Assembly: GCA_016700055.1 (NCBI GenBank)
Contig: CP064997.1
Coordinates: forward strand, 1,116,001-1,180,000
DNA: 64,000 bases
Source: Actinomycetota bacterium
Lineage (GTDB): Bacteria > Actinomycetota > Acidimicrobiia > Acidimicrobiales > Ilumatobacteraceae
Reading direction: 5' to 3'
Position numbers and translations under genes: made by a program. Below the pieces are notes generated by a model. The model ran no database searches and had not been told where the DNA came from. It was given only the letters and a program-made list of their open reading frames with translations. This document shows, piece after piece, positions 17,791 through 26,153 of this stretch (position 1 is the first letter of the stretch; every line of letters starts with the position of its first letter).

Positions 17791-18564
17791 GTGCCAGGGC
17801 ACCGACGCAGGATCCGGCTGCTCAACGTCACCTTCGACGACATCACCATGGACGAGCTGTTGGAGGTGCGATCCGGCACGATCATCACCGTGCACGTCGA
17901 CTCGCTCGCCAAGCTGCAGAAGAACCGCGCCTTCTACGACGTCGTCTCCCTGTTCGACGTGGCGACCTGTGACAGCCAGGTGCTCGTGTTCGCAGCCAAG
18001 ATGCTGAAGACGCCATTCCGGGAGCGGGTGTCAGGGTCCGACTACTTCCCCCGCTTCTACACCCGCTACGCCGGTGATCCCGACACCACGATCTTCCTCT
18101 GCGGCGCGCTAGGCGACATCGCCAGCCAAGCGCAGACGCGGATCAACGACAAGGTGGGACGAGCGATGGTCGTCGGTGCATACGGACCGCCGCCGGGCTG
18201 GCTCGACGACGTGGACGAGGTCGAACGGGTGATCGAGATGGTCAACCGCTCGGGGGCGACCGTGCTCGTCGTCGGCGTCGGAGCACCCCAGCAGGAGTTC
18301 TTCATCCATCGCTACCGCGACCGACTGCCCGGCGTCCGCCTGTTCTTGCCCCTGGGGGGCACGATCGACTACGAGGCCGGGGCCGTCGTGCGCCCGCCGG
18401 CGGTCGTCACGAACCTCGGTCTCGAATGGCTGTGGCGGCTCGTACGTGAGCCACGTCGCCGCTGGCGGCGCTATCTGCTGCACCAGCCACCCGTGCTCTA
18501 CCACCTGCTCCGACAGGCGCTCGGCCGCTACAAGGACCCGTTCGGTCCCCCAGCGCCGAGCTGA
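17791..18564 (+). CDS. WecG/TagA/CpsF-family glycosyltransferase
   Basis: 257 aa, close to the usual 245. Family motifs are visible: the ITVHVDSLAKLQKNR start, SGSDYFPRF near residue 95, VVGVGAPQQEFF (about 165) and PLGGTIDYEAG (about 190). These enzymes add ManNAc or ManNAcA to a lipid-linked GlcNAc, the second step of enterobacterial common antigen or teichoic-acid linkage. A WbpI/WecB-like 2-epimerase elsewhere in the window could provide the manno sugar. The GTG at 17791 has GGAGA 10 bp upstream, and a GTG at 17758 is possible. The 3' end overlaps the convergent methyltransferase gene by 37 bp. Confidence 0.87.
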   Translation: MPGHRRRIRLLNVTFDDITMDELLEVRSGTIITVHVDSLAKLQKNRAFYDVVSLFDVATCDSQVLVFAAKMLKTPFRERVSGSDYFPRFYTRYAGDPDTTIFLCGALGDIASQAQTRINDKVGRAMVVGAYGPPPGWLDDVDEVERVIEMVNRSGATVLVVGVGAPQQEFFIHRYRDRLPGVRLFLPLGGTIDYEAGAVVRPPAVVTNLGLEWLWRLVREPRRRWRRYLLHQPPVLYHLLRQALGRYKDPFGPPAPS

Positions 18565-19538
18565 GGTCCGCCCTGCCCGGAAGCGACCGCGGCGTTCGCC
18601 GTCTCCCCGGGAGCGACGGTCGGTACCTTGCGCACGAGCAACCGCTGCATGTCCCGCAGATTGACCCGTAAGCGAATCCGGTCCAGGTCGAGACGGTCGG
18701 AGATGGTGTCGATCCGGCGCGCGACACCCTCGCTCTTCGACATCACTCCGACGTTCCAGAGCAATCTCGACGCCGAGAGCGTCCGCCCGTTGAACTCGTG
18801 GTCGATCACCTCGAAACCGCTGGCTTCACACAGCTTGGCGAGGGTCTCGAAGCCGAAGAAGTAGATGTGACCGTCGCAGCTGATGCTGCGTTCCCGCCGG
18901 CCGAAGGTGCGGTACATGACACCGTCCAACCGCGGTGTCTCGAGCAGCAGATGGCCCCCCGGGCGCAGGACGCGGTTGATCTCCGCGAGCGTCGCCCGCG
19001 GATCGGGGACGTGCTCGATGACGTGCAGCATCACGACGACGTCGAACGAGGCGTCGGGGAACGCCGCATCCTCCAACGTCGAGGCCCGGCAGGGGATGCC
19101 ATGGCCTTGCGCGTATGCGGCAGCCTCCTTCCACGGATCCACGCCCTCCACCGCCCAACCATCCGCGCGGAACCTCTGGAGCAGCTGACCCATGCTGCAT
19201 CCGACCTCGAGCAGCCGGCCACGGCCTGGATGCAACTCGTTCAGCCGCTGGCGTGACTTGTCGTAGTCCCTCGTCTGGCCAACTTCTTTGTCGTAGCGCC
19301 AGCGGTACTCGTGATCTCGATCGGTCTCGACACCGTCCAACACGTGCTCGACTTCGCGTAGCTCGTAATCCTCGTGGTCGACCAGAAACGACCTCGGGTT
19401 GGCGTACAGGAGACCGCAATTGCGACACCGCACGATCTGGTTGCGCTGCGCGCGACCGGCAGGGTGCTCGACGGTCCACTCGGTGGATCCGCACAAGTTG
19501 CACTCGACCCACTGCGCGCCGCCATCGTCACTGCCCAC
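18528..19538 (-). CDS. Class I SAM-dependent methyltransferase with N-terminal zinc ribbon
   Basis: 336 aa from a GTG at 19538 with a GAGGGGG ribosome site. CNLCG and CRNCG near residues 13-40 form a likely zinc ribbon, followed by LLEVGCSMGQLL (motif I), MLHVIEHVPDP and LRPGGHLLLETPR. It has the same architecture as the methyltransferase at 12.4-13.3 kb, though the sequences are clearly diverged. It probably O- or C-methylates a sugar of the polymer, or its lipid-linked precursor. The C-terminal 40 residues are low-complexity and overlap the convergent glycosyltransferase gene. Confidence 0.82.
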   Translation of the reverse strand: MGSDDGGAQWVECNLCGSTEWTVEHPAGRAQRNQIVRCRNCGLLYANPRSFLVDHEDYELREVEHVLDGVETDRDHEYRWRYDKEVGQTRDYDKSRQRLNELHPGRGRLLEVGCSMGQLLQRFRADGWAVEGVDPWKEAAAYAQGHGIPCRASTLEDAAFPDASFDVVVMLHVIEHVPDPRATLAEINRVLRPGGHLLLETPRLDGVMYRTFGRRERSISCDGHIYFFGFETLAKLCEASGFEVIDHEFNGRTLSASRLLWNVGVMSKSEGVARRIDTISDRLDLDRIRLRVNLRDMQRLLVRKVPTVAPGETANAAVASGQGGPQLGAGGPNGSL

Positions 19539-19599
19539 TGGTACCCCCTCGAACGGCGTTTCCCACGTCTCTCCAGCCCCGGCGTTGGGACCACGAGTC

Positions 19600-19605
19600 T
19601 ACGCT
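19600..19605 (+). promoter_or_regulatory. Leaderless -10 box (TACGCT) for the serine-acetyltransferase-like gene
   Basis: TACGCT ends 7 bp before the ATG at 19613. No ribosome-binding sequence lies between them. Confidence 0.5.
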
Positions 19606-19612
19606 CCCCGCC

Positions 19613-20161
19613 ATGCAGTACTCGAAGGACACGGTGAAGGCCTGGGCGGGAGACAGCCAGAGCCGGGCGTGGCGCGCCGACTTGGCGCGTTTCAAGTCGC
19701 AGGGAGCCAGCGGCTGGGGCTCGGAGGGGTTCTGGGCCCTGACCGTCTACCGCGCCCAGCGAGCAGCGATGACGCTGCCGCCCGGAGTCCTCACGACCGC
19801 GCTGCGTTCGGCTCTGCGCGTCGTGCGCAAGATCGTCGCTCTGGCAACCCTCATCAACATCGACGAGCGAGCGGTGATCGGCCCGGGAACGTTCATCCCC
19901 CACTTCGGCCCGATTCAGATCAACGGAGAGGCCTCGATCGGCGCGGACTGCGCCATCCACCAGGTGTGCACGATCGGTGCCGGAAGCCGCCCCGGCGCCC
20001 CAGTGATCGAAGACCACGTGTTCCTCGGTGCGCACACCTGTGTTCTCGGCCCGGTGCGGATCGGAGCGGGTGCGGTGATCGGTTCGGGCGCGGTCGTCAT
20101 CGGCGACATCCCCGCCGGGGCGATTGCCGTAGGGGTTCCCGCGCACCCGATCGCGCGCTGA
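19613..20161 (+). CDS. Serine-acetyltransferase-like hexapeptide acyltransferase
   Basis: 182 aa. The helical N-terminal part (YSKDTVKAWAGDSQSRAWRAD) precedes a left-handed beta-helix: IGPGTFIPHFGPIQINGEASIG, IHQVCTIGAG, VFLGAHTCVLG and the C-terminal GVPAHPIAR. This is the CysE/WcaB-like layout often seen in capsule loci, where it O-acetylates a polymer sugar rather than serine. The gene stands alone on the plus strand with a leaderless promoter and ends 8 bp from the convergent chain-length regulator gene. Confidence 0.8.
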   Translation: MQYSKDTVKAWAGDSQSRAWRADLARFKSQGASGWGSEGFWALTVYRAQRAAMTLPPGVLTTALRSALRVVRKIVALATLINIDERAVIGPGTFIPHFGPIQINGEASIGADCAIHQVCTIGAGSRPGAPVIEDHVFLGAHTCVLGPVRIGAGAVIGSGAVVIGDIPAGAIAVGVPAHPIAR

Positions 20162-20168
20162 GCGCGGA

Positions 20169-21845
20169 TCAGTGGGGCCCTGTGGGCTGCTTGGCCCTCC
20201 GGGAAGCTGGCTCCCGACCAGAAGCACCGTTTTCGGTCCGCGCCGAGGACCCTCTGCTCACGCTGCCCTCGCCCCCGGGAGGGGGCGGGAACGATGGCGA
20301 CGCAGGAGACGAATCGCGGGAGGAAACGCTTGCGCTGCGCCTACGGCGCGTCCTCGACCTCTGCTGCTGACGCCCTTGAACTGCGACCGGCAACAGCTTG
20401 TGCGTCACCTGGTCCAGCATCCGCCCGACGGTCGTGAGCGATTCGGCGTCCTGGCGGCGAATCGGCACAACGAGCACGACGGAATGGGCATCTTGGACGA
20501 GCTGCAGCGTGGCCGAGGAACCGAGCAGGGGCCCGCCGTCGACGACGACGATGCCGCCGAGGGCGCCGGCTCGCTCCAGCGTCGAGGCCAGCGAGCCGAG
20601 CCGCATCGAAGTCGCGGCGCCGAGGCTGCTCAGCGAACAGTGGACGAGATGGTTGGCGACGCGTTCGGCCTGCAGGCTCTCCAGGTCGTCGCCGACCCGC
20701 CACTCGTTGTCTCCTGGCACGATTCCGGCCTGCCGCAGAGACCGCGGTTCGGCGCGGTCTCCGTCAGACGACAACAACACGGTGTCAAGGCCCAACGAGG
20801 CGTACCAGTTGGCCATCGCCGACGCGAGGTCGGCCGTACCGGCATCGGGCTGGGAACCCGCGACAGCGATGACAGTGGGGTTCGCTCCAGCGCCCAACGA
20901 CTCCGCTTGCACACAGAGCTCGCGCAGGAAACGGACGCTTTCTGGTCGGAGCTCAGACAGCTCCACCGGGGATCGCACCAGTGCGCTGTCCGCCGGAGCC
21001 CGTGCGACCGCAGGAGCGCCGAGAACGGCGGCGACCTCGGAGATGTCGAGCACGCGCTTGGACAACCTTGCTACGACCACAGCGGCAGCCACACCGAGGA
21101 GGGCGCCGGCGACGAGCCCAGCGGCAGCGATCAACTTGCGTGAACCGGTGTTGGGGGCGGTGGCCGGCTCGGCCCGCTGGAGCACCTCGTTCGGGCTGGC
21201 CACGTCGGCCCTCCGTTCGAGCTCGCTCCGGGCGGTCACGGCGTTTCTGTACTGGTCGAGGACCACCGAGCGCTGCGACGACAGATCCGGCGCGACCTGT
21301 TCGATGGTCGGGATCGTCAGGCTCTCGCTCGCCAGGAACGGCGCGAGCACCTCGGCAATCCTGGCGTCGAGATCGGCCAGACTCCGCCCGAGCACGTCGA
21401 TCTCCGTGTCGAGGGCTTCTCGCTCGGTCTCCGAAACCGTCGCCGCGTTGGCCGAGAGGAGCTCTTGGTACTCGTCGACGACCGCGTTGGCAAGATCGGC
21501 CGAGAGCTGCGGTGACGTCGTCAACGCCGTGACCTGCACGACGTTCGTGCCCGTCAGCACGCCGACCGAGACCGCGTCGCTGACGAGCGGATCGTCCGGA
21601 TCCAGGCCGACGCGCTCGGCGGCTCCTTCGCGTACGACTTGCGAACCGAGTACGACCAGCTGGCTGGCGATTTGACGCTCCGGCGAGCCCGACGTCGGCT
21701 CGGGGAGGACGACCAGAGCGCTGCTCTCGTACTTCGCAACACCGGGCGACGCGAGGGTGTAGCCCGCGGCCAAGCCGAGCAGCGCCAGGACGGCGGTGAT
21801 CCACCAGTACCGGCGGATCACAGCGAAGATGTAGCCGATCTCCAT
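20169..21845 (-). CDS. Wzz/Wzc-like polysaccharide co-polymerase with degenerate kinase-like domain
   Basis: 558 aa. A Wzz-type layout is clear: TM1 near residues 15-32, a periplasmic coiled-coil-rich region to about 235, and TM2 near 239-262. A cytoplasmic BY-kinase-like domain follows, but its Walker A site reads GSQPDAGTAD, with Thr near residue 337 where the phosphate-binding Lys should be. Walker A' reads LLSSDGDRAEP and Walker B VVVDGGPLL. No Tyr-rich tail is present. Instead the last 60 residues are Arg/Ser/Pro-rich, and their DNA contains a 7-bp GC hairpin at 20270-20287. It likely sets chain length without autokinase activity. The ATG at 21845 is preferred to a TTG at 21851. Confidence 0.8.
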   Translation of the reverse strand: MEIGYIFAVIRRYWWITAVLALLGLAAGYTLASPGVAKYESSALVVLPEPTSGSPERQIASQLVVLGSQVVREGAAERVGLDPDDPLVSDAVSVGVLTGTNVVQVTALTTSPQLSADLANAVVDEYQELLSANAATVSETEREALDTEIDVLGRSLADLDARIAEVLAPFLASESLTIPTIEQVAPDLSSQRSVVLDQYRNAVTARSELERRADVASPNEVLQRAEPATAPNTGSRKLIAAAGLVAGALLGVAAAVVVARLSKRVLDISEVAAVLGAPAVARAPADSALVRSPVELSELRPESVRFLRELCVQAESLGAGANPTVIAVAGSQPDAGTADLASAMANWYASLGLDTVLLSSDGDRAEPRSLRQAGIVPGDNEWRVGDDLESLQAERVANHLVHCSLSSLGAATSMRLGSLASTLERAGALGGIVVVDGGPLLGSSATLQLVQDAHSVVLVVPIRRQDAESLTTVGRMLDQVTHKLLPVAVQGRQQQRSRTRRRRSASVSSRDSSPASPSFPPPPGGEGSVSRGSSARTENGASGREPASRRAKQPTGPH

Positions 21846-22001
21846 CGTCAACTTGTCTTCAGCTCCAACCTTTGGTCGGGCGCGGCCACGGACCGCAAGT
21901 AAGGCGCCATCGGTGGCCGATCATACCCTGGAGACCTCGACACGATCCGGTCACCGGCCAACCCTTGACGACAGCAAAACACCGGGTGAAGCGGCAAGCG
22001 G

Positions 22002-23087
22002 TCAGCGGATCCCGGTGAGGATGTGCTCGTACTGCGCCCCGACGGCCCGCCACGAGAAGCGCTCCACCGCGGCGTCCCGGCGCTGCGCCGCGCCGGCATC
22101 GCGACCGACGCGGAGCACAGCCTCCAACGCCTCGACGACCTGAGCCGGGTCGTCGGTGTCCACCAGCGCCCCGAGTGGGCCGAGGATCCAGTCGGTGACG
22201 ACGGATCCGTGCGTGACGATAGGAAGCCCTGTGGCCATCGCCTCGATGTAGATGTTGCCGAACGACTCGAAGCGAGCCATGTGCAACAACACGTCGGCCG
22301 AGCGATAGAGGTCGGGCATCATGGCGTGCGCGAAGGATCGCTGCACGTAGCGGTCGCCGAGGAGCTCTCCGCCGAGGGCCTGCAATTCTCCGCGCAACGG
22401 TCCGTCCCCGGCGACGACGAGCACGACGTCGGGGATGCGCGCGACCGCGCGGATCCCTTCGGCGACCCGCTTGTTGTCCGCAAGTGCGCTGACCATCAGC
22501 ACCACCGGGGCAGCGGCTGGGATGCCCAGCTGCTCCCGACGCCTCGGCCCCGGTGAGAACCGGTCGATGTCCACTCCGTTCGGAACCAGGAACGCGTTCC
22601 AGCGCTCGGCATTGCGCTCGTAGAACAAGGGGTTGGTGCAGACAAGTGCGTCGCAGGAGAACCACCGCGCTTCACCGGCGTCGAGCTGGGCAGGCCAGTC
22701 GCCGTTCTCGGTCACGAACACATGCGGCGGCCGGTGCCCGCGGATCAGCGGCCGGCGCAGGACCAGGTTGTCGACGGGGAACCCGCAGGTGAGCGTGACA
22801 TCGCAATGCTTGAGAGGAGCCCGGCAGGCAAGGCCGGGGGCGAAGCTGAGGCTCTCGTAGGTAGCCGGATCGCGCAAGGGGCCAAAGCGCGGCCAGCGCT
22901 CGAAGTGCTCGCGCTTGATGACGGGTACACGCCGGTATTGGTACGGCTCACCGTCCCGGGGAGCGCCCGACCCGATCAGGGTGATCTGATGCCCGCGCTC
23001 ACCGAGGTCACGACCGATCGCTTCGAGTGCCACTTCGGCCCCGCGCTGCACCCTGTGCAGACCAGAGAGCGAGATCACCACCTTCAT
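22002..23087 (-). CDS. Family 4 glycosyltransferase
   Basis: 361 aa, GT-B fold. The N-terminal VVISLSGLHRVQRGAEVAL is a donor-loop-like start. VPNGVDIDRFSPG near residue 170 and the acceptor/donor motif ARFESFGNIYIEAMATG (E-x7-E type) near 280 are typical of retaining GT4 enzymes. The ATG at 23087 overlaps the upstream ligase-like gene's stop (ATGA). It is the last gene of the five-gene minus-strand operon starting at 27232. It should add a sugar to the growing repeat unit; specificity is unknown. Confidence 0.87.
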   Translation of the reverse strand: MKVVISLSGLHRVQRGAEVALEAIGRDLGERGHQITLIGSGAPRDGEPYQYRRVPVIKREHFERWPRFGPLRDPATYESLSFAPGLACRAPLKHCDVTLTCGFPVDNLVLRRPLIRGHRPPHVFVTENGDWPAQLDAGEARWFSCDALVCTNPLFYERNAERWNAFLVPNGVDIDRFSPGPRRREQLGIPAAAPVVLMVSALADNKRVAEGIRAVARIPDVVLVVAGDGPLRGELQALGGELLGDRYVQRSFAHAMMPDLYRSADVLLHMARFESFGNIYIEAMATGLPIVTHGSVVTDWILGPLGALVDTDDPAQVVEALEAVLRVGRDAGAAQRRDAAVERFSWRAVGAQYEHILTGIR

Positions 23088-24316
23088 CGGTGTTCGAGCA
23101 CGCGGGTGCCGAGCTCCCGCGCGGCCACGACGTTCAGCATGGCGAGCAGGCCGAGCCATATCGTGAACACGGTCACTTCGGTGATGGCGAGGATCATCAT
23201 CAACAAGATGTAGAGGAGCACGAACCGACCGAGGGTCTGGTTCACGAACAGGACACGCATCCCGACGACGATGGTCGACAACAACAGCCAGGAGTAGAGC
23301 AGCAGGCCCACGATCCCGATCTGGAGGAGCACTTCGAGCATGCCACTGTGCGAGTGGAAGACGGTGAAGCCGAGCCCTCTCATCATCGTGCGTGTGGGTT
23401 CGGCGCCCTGGTCGATCCACACTCCTCCGATCCCGTAGCCGGTCCAGGGGCGCTCGGTTATCGCCTGCCAGACCCGTTCCCAGATGTCGGTGCGGCGGCT
23501 GAGCGTGGTGTCCTTGCCGCGCAGGTCCAGGAGCTGGGGCAGGAACGTGGCGATGAGCCAAACCATGGACACGGTGATCACCGAACCGACCGTGATCGTC
23601 AGCGCTCGCCAGCGCTTGTCTTCGTGCGACAGGTGCGTCAAGCCGACGGCCAGAGCTGCCAGCACCAGACCCGCCGCGAATGCAGATGTCGACTGGGACA
23701 ACAACACGAACGCCAGCGACACGACGACCGCGACGTGGCGTAGGGGACGGGGCCTTTCGAAGCTGAGCAACACCAGCAGGGCAAAGACCATGAACGGACC
23801 GAGACCGTTCTTGTGACCGAATCCAGCTCGCCAACCGGCCGTGCCGTCGGGGTGCATGGTGGCAAAGCTGAAGTGCACGATCGTGTAGAAGACGCTGTAT
23901 CCGATCGCGAGGTAACACGCCGTCACCAGGGCACGTTGCAGCGACCGCAACGGGATCAGGCTCCCGATCACGATCAACGATGCGACTATCGCGGCGTTGA
24001 GCTGGGTCTCACGGCGCCACCCGAAGGTGTTGTAGGTCCACAAGATGGACGCAAACCACCATGCCATCAGCGCCACTGTCGGAACGCTGAGCAAGATCCT
24101 GCGCACACCACCGACGGGGCCGAGCAGGATCGTGCCGAGCGTCGCCGCCGCCAAGATGCCGATCGTGAAGGTCGGGCGCACGGGCTGGTTGGTGCCGAAC
24201 CCGATGAAGACGGCAGCGATGACGCCGACCTGACCGGCGGCGATCCACATCGGCATCCTCATCACCGATGTGGACGACTCGGCCAGGCGCCCGCTGTCGA
24301 CGATCCGGGTGCTCAC
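23084..24316 (-). CDS. O-antigen polymerase/ligase family membrane protein (Wzy/WaaL-like)
   Basis: 410 aa from a GTG at 24316 that overlaps the upstream gene's stop (GTGA). About ten to twelve hydrophobic segments are spread through the protein. A large extracytoplasmic loop contains RRTDIWERVWQAI and GYGIGGVW, followed by FHSHSGMLEVLLQIGIVGLLLY, which matches the H-x-H-N/S..LE..G..G pattern of the Wzy_C/O-antigen ligase superfamily. It probably polymerises or ligates the undecaprenyl-linked repeat units at the outer membrane face. Polymerase and ligase cannot be told apart from sequence alone. Confidence 0.85.
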   Translation of the reverse strand: MSTRIVDSGRLAESSTSVMRMPMWIAAGQVGVIAAVFIGFGTNQPVRPTFTIGILAAATLGTILLGPVGGVRRILLSVPTVALMAWWFASILWTYNTFGWRRETQLNAAIVASLIVIGSLIPLRSLQRALVTACYLAIGYSVFYTIVHFSFATMHPDGTAGWRAGFGHKNGLGPFMVFALLVLLSFERPRPLRHVAVVVSLAFVLLSQSTSAFAAGLVLAALAVGLTHLSHEDKRWRALTITVGSVITVSMVWLIATFLPQLLDLRGKDTTLSRRTDIWERVWQAITERPWTGYGIGGVWIDQGAEPTRTMMRGLGFTVFHSHSGMLEVLLQIGIVGLLLYSWLLLSTIVVGMRVLFVNQTLGRFVLLYILLMMILAITEVTVFTIWLGLLAMLNVVAARELGTRVLEHR

Positions 24317-25176
24317 GCAGCCACCTTTGCACTTCCCGGCGTCCGCGAGGAGTCGTCCCGGGCCCATGACCGCTGAGGGCGCATCGACGCGAGACGGCCG
24401 GCGACGACGAACGCGCAATAGACGACCACGTCGATGACGTGTCCCGATCTGAGCTGGCTCCAGAGCTGACCGACGGTGGAGCTCGTCGTCGGATGAGCCA
24501 GGTCGGGAAAGTCGACGGACAGCTCGCGGTTGCCCCGGTACGTGCGGGCGAGCACCCTGATCTGGGCACGCGCCGTACGAGGGACGAACACGCGCACCGG
24601 TTCGGTGTCGACGATCGCAACCTCTTCCGGACGGACCACCCGCGCGGCGAACAGGTCGTCGCCGCGGACTTCGGGGAACTCGGCAAAGCGCGCCCGTGCA
24701 TCGGCGCTCAACCCGTAGACACCCGCCCCGCAGAGGTCGCCGGCCACCCCGGGCAGCCGCTGCTTGGTCTTGTAGAAGCTGCGCACCGGCCACGAGGAGC
24801 GATCGGTGACGAAGTGGACGGGCGGCCGTGCCGCGACGGCGCCTTCGCCGAGTGCGCGCAGCACCGCCGTGGCCGAGATCCCGCTCAGCCCGGTGTCGGC
24901 ATCGAGATAGATCCGCGGCAGACGATCCGTCTGGCGTTCGCCGGCGCGGATCGCTCCCACCTTGCCGACGTGGCCGAGATCGAGCACAACGACGGGCAGG
25001 TTCGTCGACCGGGCAATATCGGCGGTCCCGTCGGTGCAGCCGTTGCAGGCGACGACGACGTCGATCTCGCTCACGTCCAGCCCTGCGAAGAGACCGACCA
25101 GGGTCCGCCCGATGGCGTCGGCCTCGTTCCAGGCGGGGATCACAATCGAACCCGAGACCCTCGGCACGTCGGTCAC
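24313..25176 (-). CDS. Family 2 glycosyltransferase
   Basis: 287 aa from the GTG at 25176, overlapping the upstream epimerase stop (GTGA). SIVIPAWNEADAIGRTL is the GT2 N-terminus. VACNGCTDGTADIAR follows near residue 45, YLDADTGLS near 90 gives the metal-binding acidic motif, and GDDLFAARVV near 175 marks the catalytic region. A hydrophobic segment near residues 245-262 may tether it to the membrane. It belongs to the coupled minus-strand operon between the polymerase-like and SDR genes. Confidence 0.85.
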   Translation of the reverse strand: MTDVPRVSGSIVIPAWNEADAIGRTLVGLFAGLDVSEIDVVVACNGCTDGTADIARSTNLPVVVLDLGHVGKVGAIRAGERQTDRLPRIYLDADTGLSGISATAVLRALGEGAVAARPPVHFVTDRSSWPVRSFYKTKQRLPGVAGDLCGAGVYGLSADARARFAEFPEVRGDDLFAARVVRPEEVAIVDTEPVRVFVPRTARAQIRVLARTYRGNRELSVDFPDLAHPTTSSTVGQLWSQLRSGHVIDVVVYCAFVVAGRLASMRPQRSWARDDSSRTPGSAKVAA

Positions 25177-26153
25177 GTGCGTTCCATCGTGGCCCGGATG
25201 CCGGCGGCGACCGGAACTCTTGGTGCCCAGCCGAGCGCAGCCTTGACAGCATCGTTCGGATACGTGAACGGCTTCCATCGTGCTTCCTGGCGACGTAGCG
25301 ACAAGAACTCGGGGAACCGCGCGCGGTTGTGGCCGATGCGCTCGTCGCACACCCGCAGGATCCTGCCGACGGTGACGACCACGAGCCACGGCACGGGGAG
25401 CGCCCACCGGCTCTTGCCTGCTGCTGCTGTGCAGCGGCGGAAGTACTGCCAATGCGTGGGCAGGCCGTCGTCGACGACGTCTAGCGTCCGCCCCGCGGTA
25501 TTCGGAGCGTCGATCGCGCGAACGACGGCGTCGGCGCAGTTGTCGACATATGTCAGCCTGAACAGGGCCTGGGGGGAGAAGACGAGCCCGATCGGCCCGA
25601 CGGTCAACGCCGCTCCGCACGACCAGTCCTTGCCGGGACCGTAGATCGCCCCCGGGCGGAGCACGACGAGTGGTGTGCCGGCGGCGCGGCAGCGCTCGCG
25701 GACCAGGCGTTCCTGCACGAGCTTGGTCGTGGTGTACGCGTCGCGCAGCTGCGGGTGCGCCTCGAGCGCGGAGTCTTCGTCGATTGCAGCTCCCTCGGCC
25801 GGGGAGTGGAAGTCGTAGACCGAGAACGAGCTGACGTGGACGAAACGCTCGACCGAGCCGAGGTCGAGCGCGTTCAACAGGTTCTCCGTGCCGACGACGG
25901 TCCCCTCCAACTGCTCGGCCAGGTCGCCGGTGGGGCTGGCCGCCAGGTGCACGACGACCCTGACGTCGCCGAGCTGATCGCGCCAGAGCGCCGGCTGACG
26001 GAGATCTCCGCGGAGCACCTCGGTGCCAGGTGGAAGCGAGTCGGTCGTCGCATCTGCGCGCACCATCGCCACCACCTTGTGCCCTGATCGGGCAGCGGCC
26101 GCGACAACGGCGCGTCCGAGAAAACCCGATGCTCCGGTGACGAGCACGCTCAC
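25173..26153 (-). CDS. NAD-dependent epimerase/dehydratase (extended SDR)
   Basis: 326 aa. VLVTGASGFLGRAVV is the Rossmann motif (TGxxGxxG), SSFSVYD and a YTTTKLVQE segment supply the Ser-Tyr-xxx-Lys catalytic set, and LRPGAIYGPG is the family's substrate-loop motif. The GTG at 26153 overlaps the upstream Gfo/Idh/MocA stop. It likely converts a nucleotide sugar (4-epimerase, 4-ketoreductase or similar) for the same repeat unit. The pairing with an adjacent Gfo/Idh/MocA enzyme mirrors the single-chain fusion at 29852-32005. Confidence 0.83.
   Translation of the reverse strand: MSVLVTGASGFLGRAVVAAAARSGHKVVAMVRADATTDSLPPGTEVLRGDLRQPALWRDQLGDVRVVVHLAASPTGDLAEQLEGTVVGTENLLNALDLGSVERFVHVSSFSVYDFHSPAEGAAIDEDSALEAHPQLRDAYTTTKLVQERLVRERCRAAGTPLVVLRPGAIYGPGKDWSCGAALTVGPIGLVFSPQALFRLTYVDNCADAVVRAIDAPNTAGRTLDVVDDGLPTHWQYFRRCTAAAGKSRWALPVPWLVVVTVGRILRVCDERIGHNRARFPEFLSLRRQEARWKPFTYPNDAVKAALGWAPRVPVAAGIRATMERT

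Noticed and set aside
20270..20287. GC-rich hairpin in the end of the chain-length regulator gene as a terminator
   Set aside because: It lies inside the coding region well before the stop and has no T-run on either strand.
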